In this document: positions 6,055 through 7,252 of the stretch, one piece after another
Layout: each line of letters begins with the position of its first letter
Numbering within the stretch: position 1 is the first letter of the stretch
Source of the DNA: JBBIRT01 sp037441725
GTDB lineage: Bacteria > Desulfobacterota > BSN033 > UBA1163
Assembly (NCBI GenBank): GCA_037441725.1
Contig: JBBIRT010000151.1
Location: forward strand, 1-7,252
Direction: 5' to 3'
Length of the DNA stretch: 7,252 nt
Position numbers and translations under genes: made by a program
The notes under the pieces: model-generated
What the model was told of the DNA's origin: nothing
The model's database searches: none
What the model saw: only the letters and a program-made list of their open reading frames with translations

Positions 6055-6083
6055 ATCTTAGGCGGGGATTTGATGATTGTCAA
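6055..6083 (-). promoter_or_regulatory. Predicted sigma70 promoter of the TAXI-TRAP operon
   Basis: On the minus strand a perfect -35 TTGACA (6083-6078) is followed by a 17-base spacer and TAAGAT (6060-6055) as -10 (4 of 6 consensus). Transcription would start near 6048, giving a leader of about 20 bases that just contains the ribosome binding site. Placement immediately before the first gene, with optimal spacing, makes this convincing for a sequence-only prediction. The -35 lies inside one of two near-identical short repeats that could be regulator sites. Confidence 0.7.
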
Positions 6084-6108
6084 ATGATTTTTTATGTATG
6101 AATTGTCA
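6073..6108. repeat. Two near-identical direct repeats at the operon promoter
   Basis: ATGATTGTCA (6073-6082) and ATGAATTGTCA (6098-6108) differ by one inserted A and start 25 bases apart, about two and a half helical turns. The first overlaps the predicted -35 element; the second is upstream. Such an arrangement fits a tandem regulator site, but the sequence is AT-rich and chance is possible. Confidence 0.35.
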
Positions 6109-6147
6109 GCAACGAGGGGGTATAGAAATTTGAAGTTTTAAAGGGGT

Positions 6148-6179
6148 TTTCAGGGGCTCATTCCTATGAGCCCCTGAAA
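6148..6179 (-). terminator. 14-bp hairpin after the ABC binding-protein gene, candidate terminator
   Basis: The perfect arms TTTCAGGGGCTCAT (6148-6161) and 6166-6179 enclose a 4-base loop and begin 15 bases after the stop codon at 6195-6197. On the minus strand the hairpin is followed by ACCCCTTTAAAAC rather than a clean T-run, so it is an imperfect intrinsic terminator; RNA 3'-end protection is an alternative. It separates the ABC gene from the downstream TAXI promoter. Confidence 0.55.
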
Positions 6180-6194
6180 TGAGATTGTCTTGAT

Positions 6195-7252
6195 TTAATA
6201 CAGATGGCGGCAAGGCCAGGTTCCCAGCTTGACAATCTTTCCTTTCTGCAACTGGTCAACTCGCACTGCATCAACCCCTTCGATCTTTCCAGGACCGTAG
6301 GTGATGGGTGTGCTACTGATCCCACCTGTATCGAGGTTTTTGATCTGGTAAAAGCCATGATTGAGAACGTCAGCAGGAGTTAATTTTTCAAAAGGTACTT
6401 TCTGTAATGCAAGTCTTAAGGCCTCAGTCTGAATCATAGCCTCAAGAAACCCTCCGCAATACTGAATGTGACCTACAAATTTCTCCGGGTGATACTTCTT
6501 CTGATTCTCTACAATGAACTTTATCCCTGGGGTAGCGAGGTCATCAAAGGGAGGGAAACTTCCTGCACAGACATAACCATCCCCTAACTCACCCATGGCT
6601 GGAGCAAACACAGCAATATGGCCTGGTGTGGCAGACCCTAAGACCATTTTGTAGGGTTGATAGGGGCCCATCCCAAGTCTGACCATCTCTTTTACGGTAG
6701 GTTGTGCATTGGGATTGATCAATACACCAAGGGCGAGGTCAACCCTGTTTTCCTTCAGCCACATTAATTGGGTGGTAGGAGGGGAGGTTGGGACGAGGGG
6801 CACATACTGGATGCCGACAAACTCATATCCTATCTTTTCAAGGTAGGCTTTCAATTCAGGTATTTCGATGGATTTGCCCATTGCATTATCAGAGGTAAGA
6901 TAGGCCACTCTTGGTTTCCTGCTTTCCTTCCAATTCTCCTTAAACCAATCGGCAATGGCTGCCAAGGAATCAGTATAAATAGGATAATAGGTGAAGATGG
7001 TTTGAGGGGGTTTCAGGAGATAAGGACCAGTTGCCATGCTGGTAGCCCCCATTTTGTCCTCATTGAGTCTGTCCTTTAATGCCAGTGCTATCGGAGATCC
7101 GGAAATTCTATAAACCAACATTCCTTTGGCCTTAAGTTCTTCATAGATTGAGAGAGCTTTTGCAGGTTTGAGTTCATCATCACGCCAGAGAACTTCTAAT
7201 TTGATATCTGCAGGAAATTTCTCTTTTCGCCAGGGAGCCAGATTCTTTGTAT
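6195..7252 (-). CDS. ABC transporter substrate-binding protein, branched-chain amino acid (LIV) type (5' end outside window)
   Basis: The frame is open from the right edge to TAA 6195-6197, showing 351 residues; the signal peptide and first strands lie beyond 7252. An internal ATG at 7121 is not the true start, because family sequence continues upstream of it (WRDDELKPAKALSIYEEL, then KAKGMLVYRISGSPIALAL). The fold is Peripla_BP_6: the DD-x4-KA segment, TYYPIYTDSLAAIADWF, PRVAYLTSDNAMGKSIEIPE, a GYEFVGIQYVPLVPTSPPTT strand and turn, VDLALGVLINPNAQPTVKEM, GDGYVCAGSFPPFDD and the C-terminal GPGKIEGVDAVRVDQLQKGK. It should be periplasmic and feed a LivHMGF-type importer, presumably encoded outside the window. 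This subgroup binds diverse ligands, including aromatic and other organic acids as well as amino acids, so the substrate stays open. It is separated from the TAXI operon by a hairpin and a promoter. Confidence 0.9.
   Translation of the reverse strand, partial: TKNLAPWRKEKFPADIKLEVLWRDDELKPAKALSIYEELKAKGMLVYRISGSPIALALKDRLNEDKMGATSMATGPYLLKPPQTIFTYYPIYTDSLAAIADWFKENWKESRKPRVAYLTSDNAMGKSIEIPELKAYLEKIGYEFVGIQYVPLVPTSPPTTQLMWLKENRVDLALGVLINPNAQPTVKEMVRLGMGPYQPYKMVLGSATPGHIAVFAPAMGELGDGYVCAGSFPPFDDLATPGIKFIVENQKKYHPEKFVGHIQYCGGFLEAMIQTEALRLALQKVPFEKLTPADVLNHGFYQIKNLDTGGISSTPITYGPGKIEGVDAVRVDQLQKGKIVKLGTWPCRHLY

Noticed and set aside
7119..7121. ATG 7121 as the start of the ABC binding protein
   Set aside because: The frame continues to the window edge with family-like sequence, and the protein would lack its signal peptide and first domain strands.

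Overview
The window looks like chromosomal DNA from an anaerobic or metabolically versatile bacterium of the Desulfobacterota ('deltaproteobacterial') type. This is inferred from gene content: a TAXI-type TRAP transporter with fused permease, a branched-chain amino acid (LIV)-type ABC binding protein, a DUF169 protein and a SnoaL-like protein in one cluster. Base composition is balanced to slightly AT-rich by eye. Strong AGGAGG-like ribosome binding sites precede most genes. No tRNA, rRNA, CRISPR, insertion sequence or phage gene was seen, and no gene-free stretch exceeds 300 bases.

Positions 1-1429 hold a rightward cluster: the 3' end of an unidentified protein (perhaps hotdog fold), a RidA/YjgF-family protein that lacks the arginine used by archetypal RidA deaminases, and an OGG1-type 8-oxoguanine DNA glycosylase/lyase. 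The glycosylase keeps its catalytic Lys and Asp but has lost the residues that in human OGG1 read the opposite cytosine. The cluster converges on the leftward genes with a 21-base gap at 1430-1450.

Positions 1451-6028 form a leftward operon, read from high to low coordinates: TAXI-family periplasmic solute-binding protein, fused TRAP permease, DUF169 protein, SnoaL/NTF2-like protein. A good sigma70-type promoter (TTGACA, 17 bp, TAAGAT) lies just upstream of the TAXI gene. A 13-bp perfect hairpin separates the binding-protein and permease genes. The DUF169 ribosome binding site is made of the last permease codons, so these two genes look translationally coupled. The likely job is uptake of an organic acid or similar solute, with two accessory or enzymatic proteins of unknown function; the substrate cannot be read from sequence.

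The most striking observation is that the fused permease gene (2919-4880, 653 sense codons plus the terminal stop when the internal stop is counted as a residue) is cut by one in-frame TAA at 3954-3956. Family homologs carry a tyrosine there, so one TAY-to-TAA change explains it. It is either a recent nonsense mutation, a sequence error, or a split gene.

Positions 6195-7252 hold the 3' part of a leftward ABC transporter substrate-binding protein of the LIV type, entering from the right edge and followed by a 14-bp hairpin.
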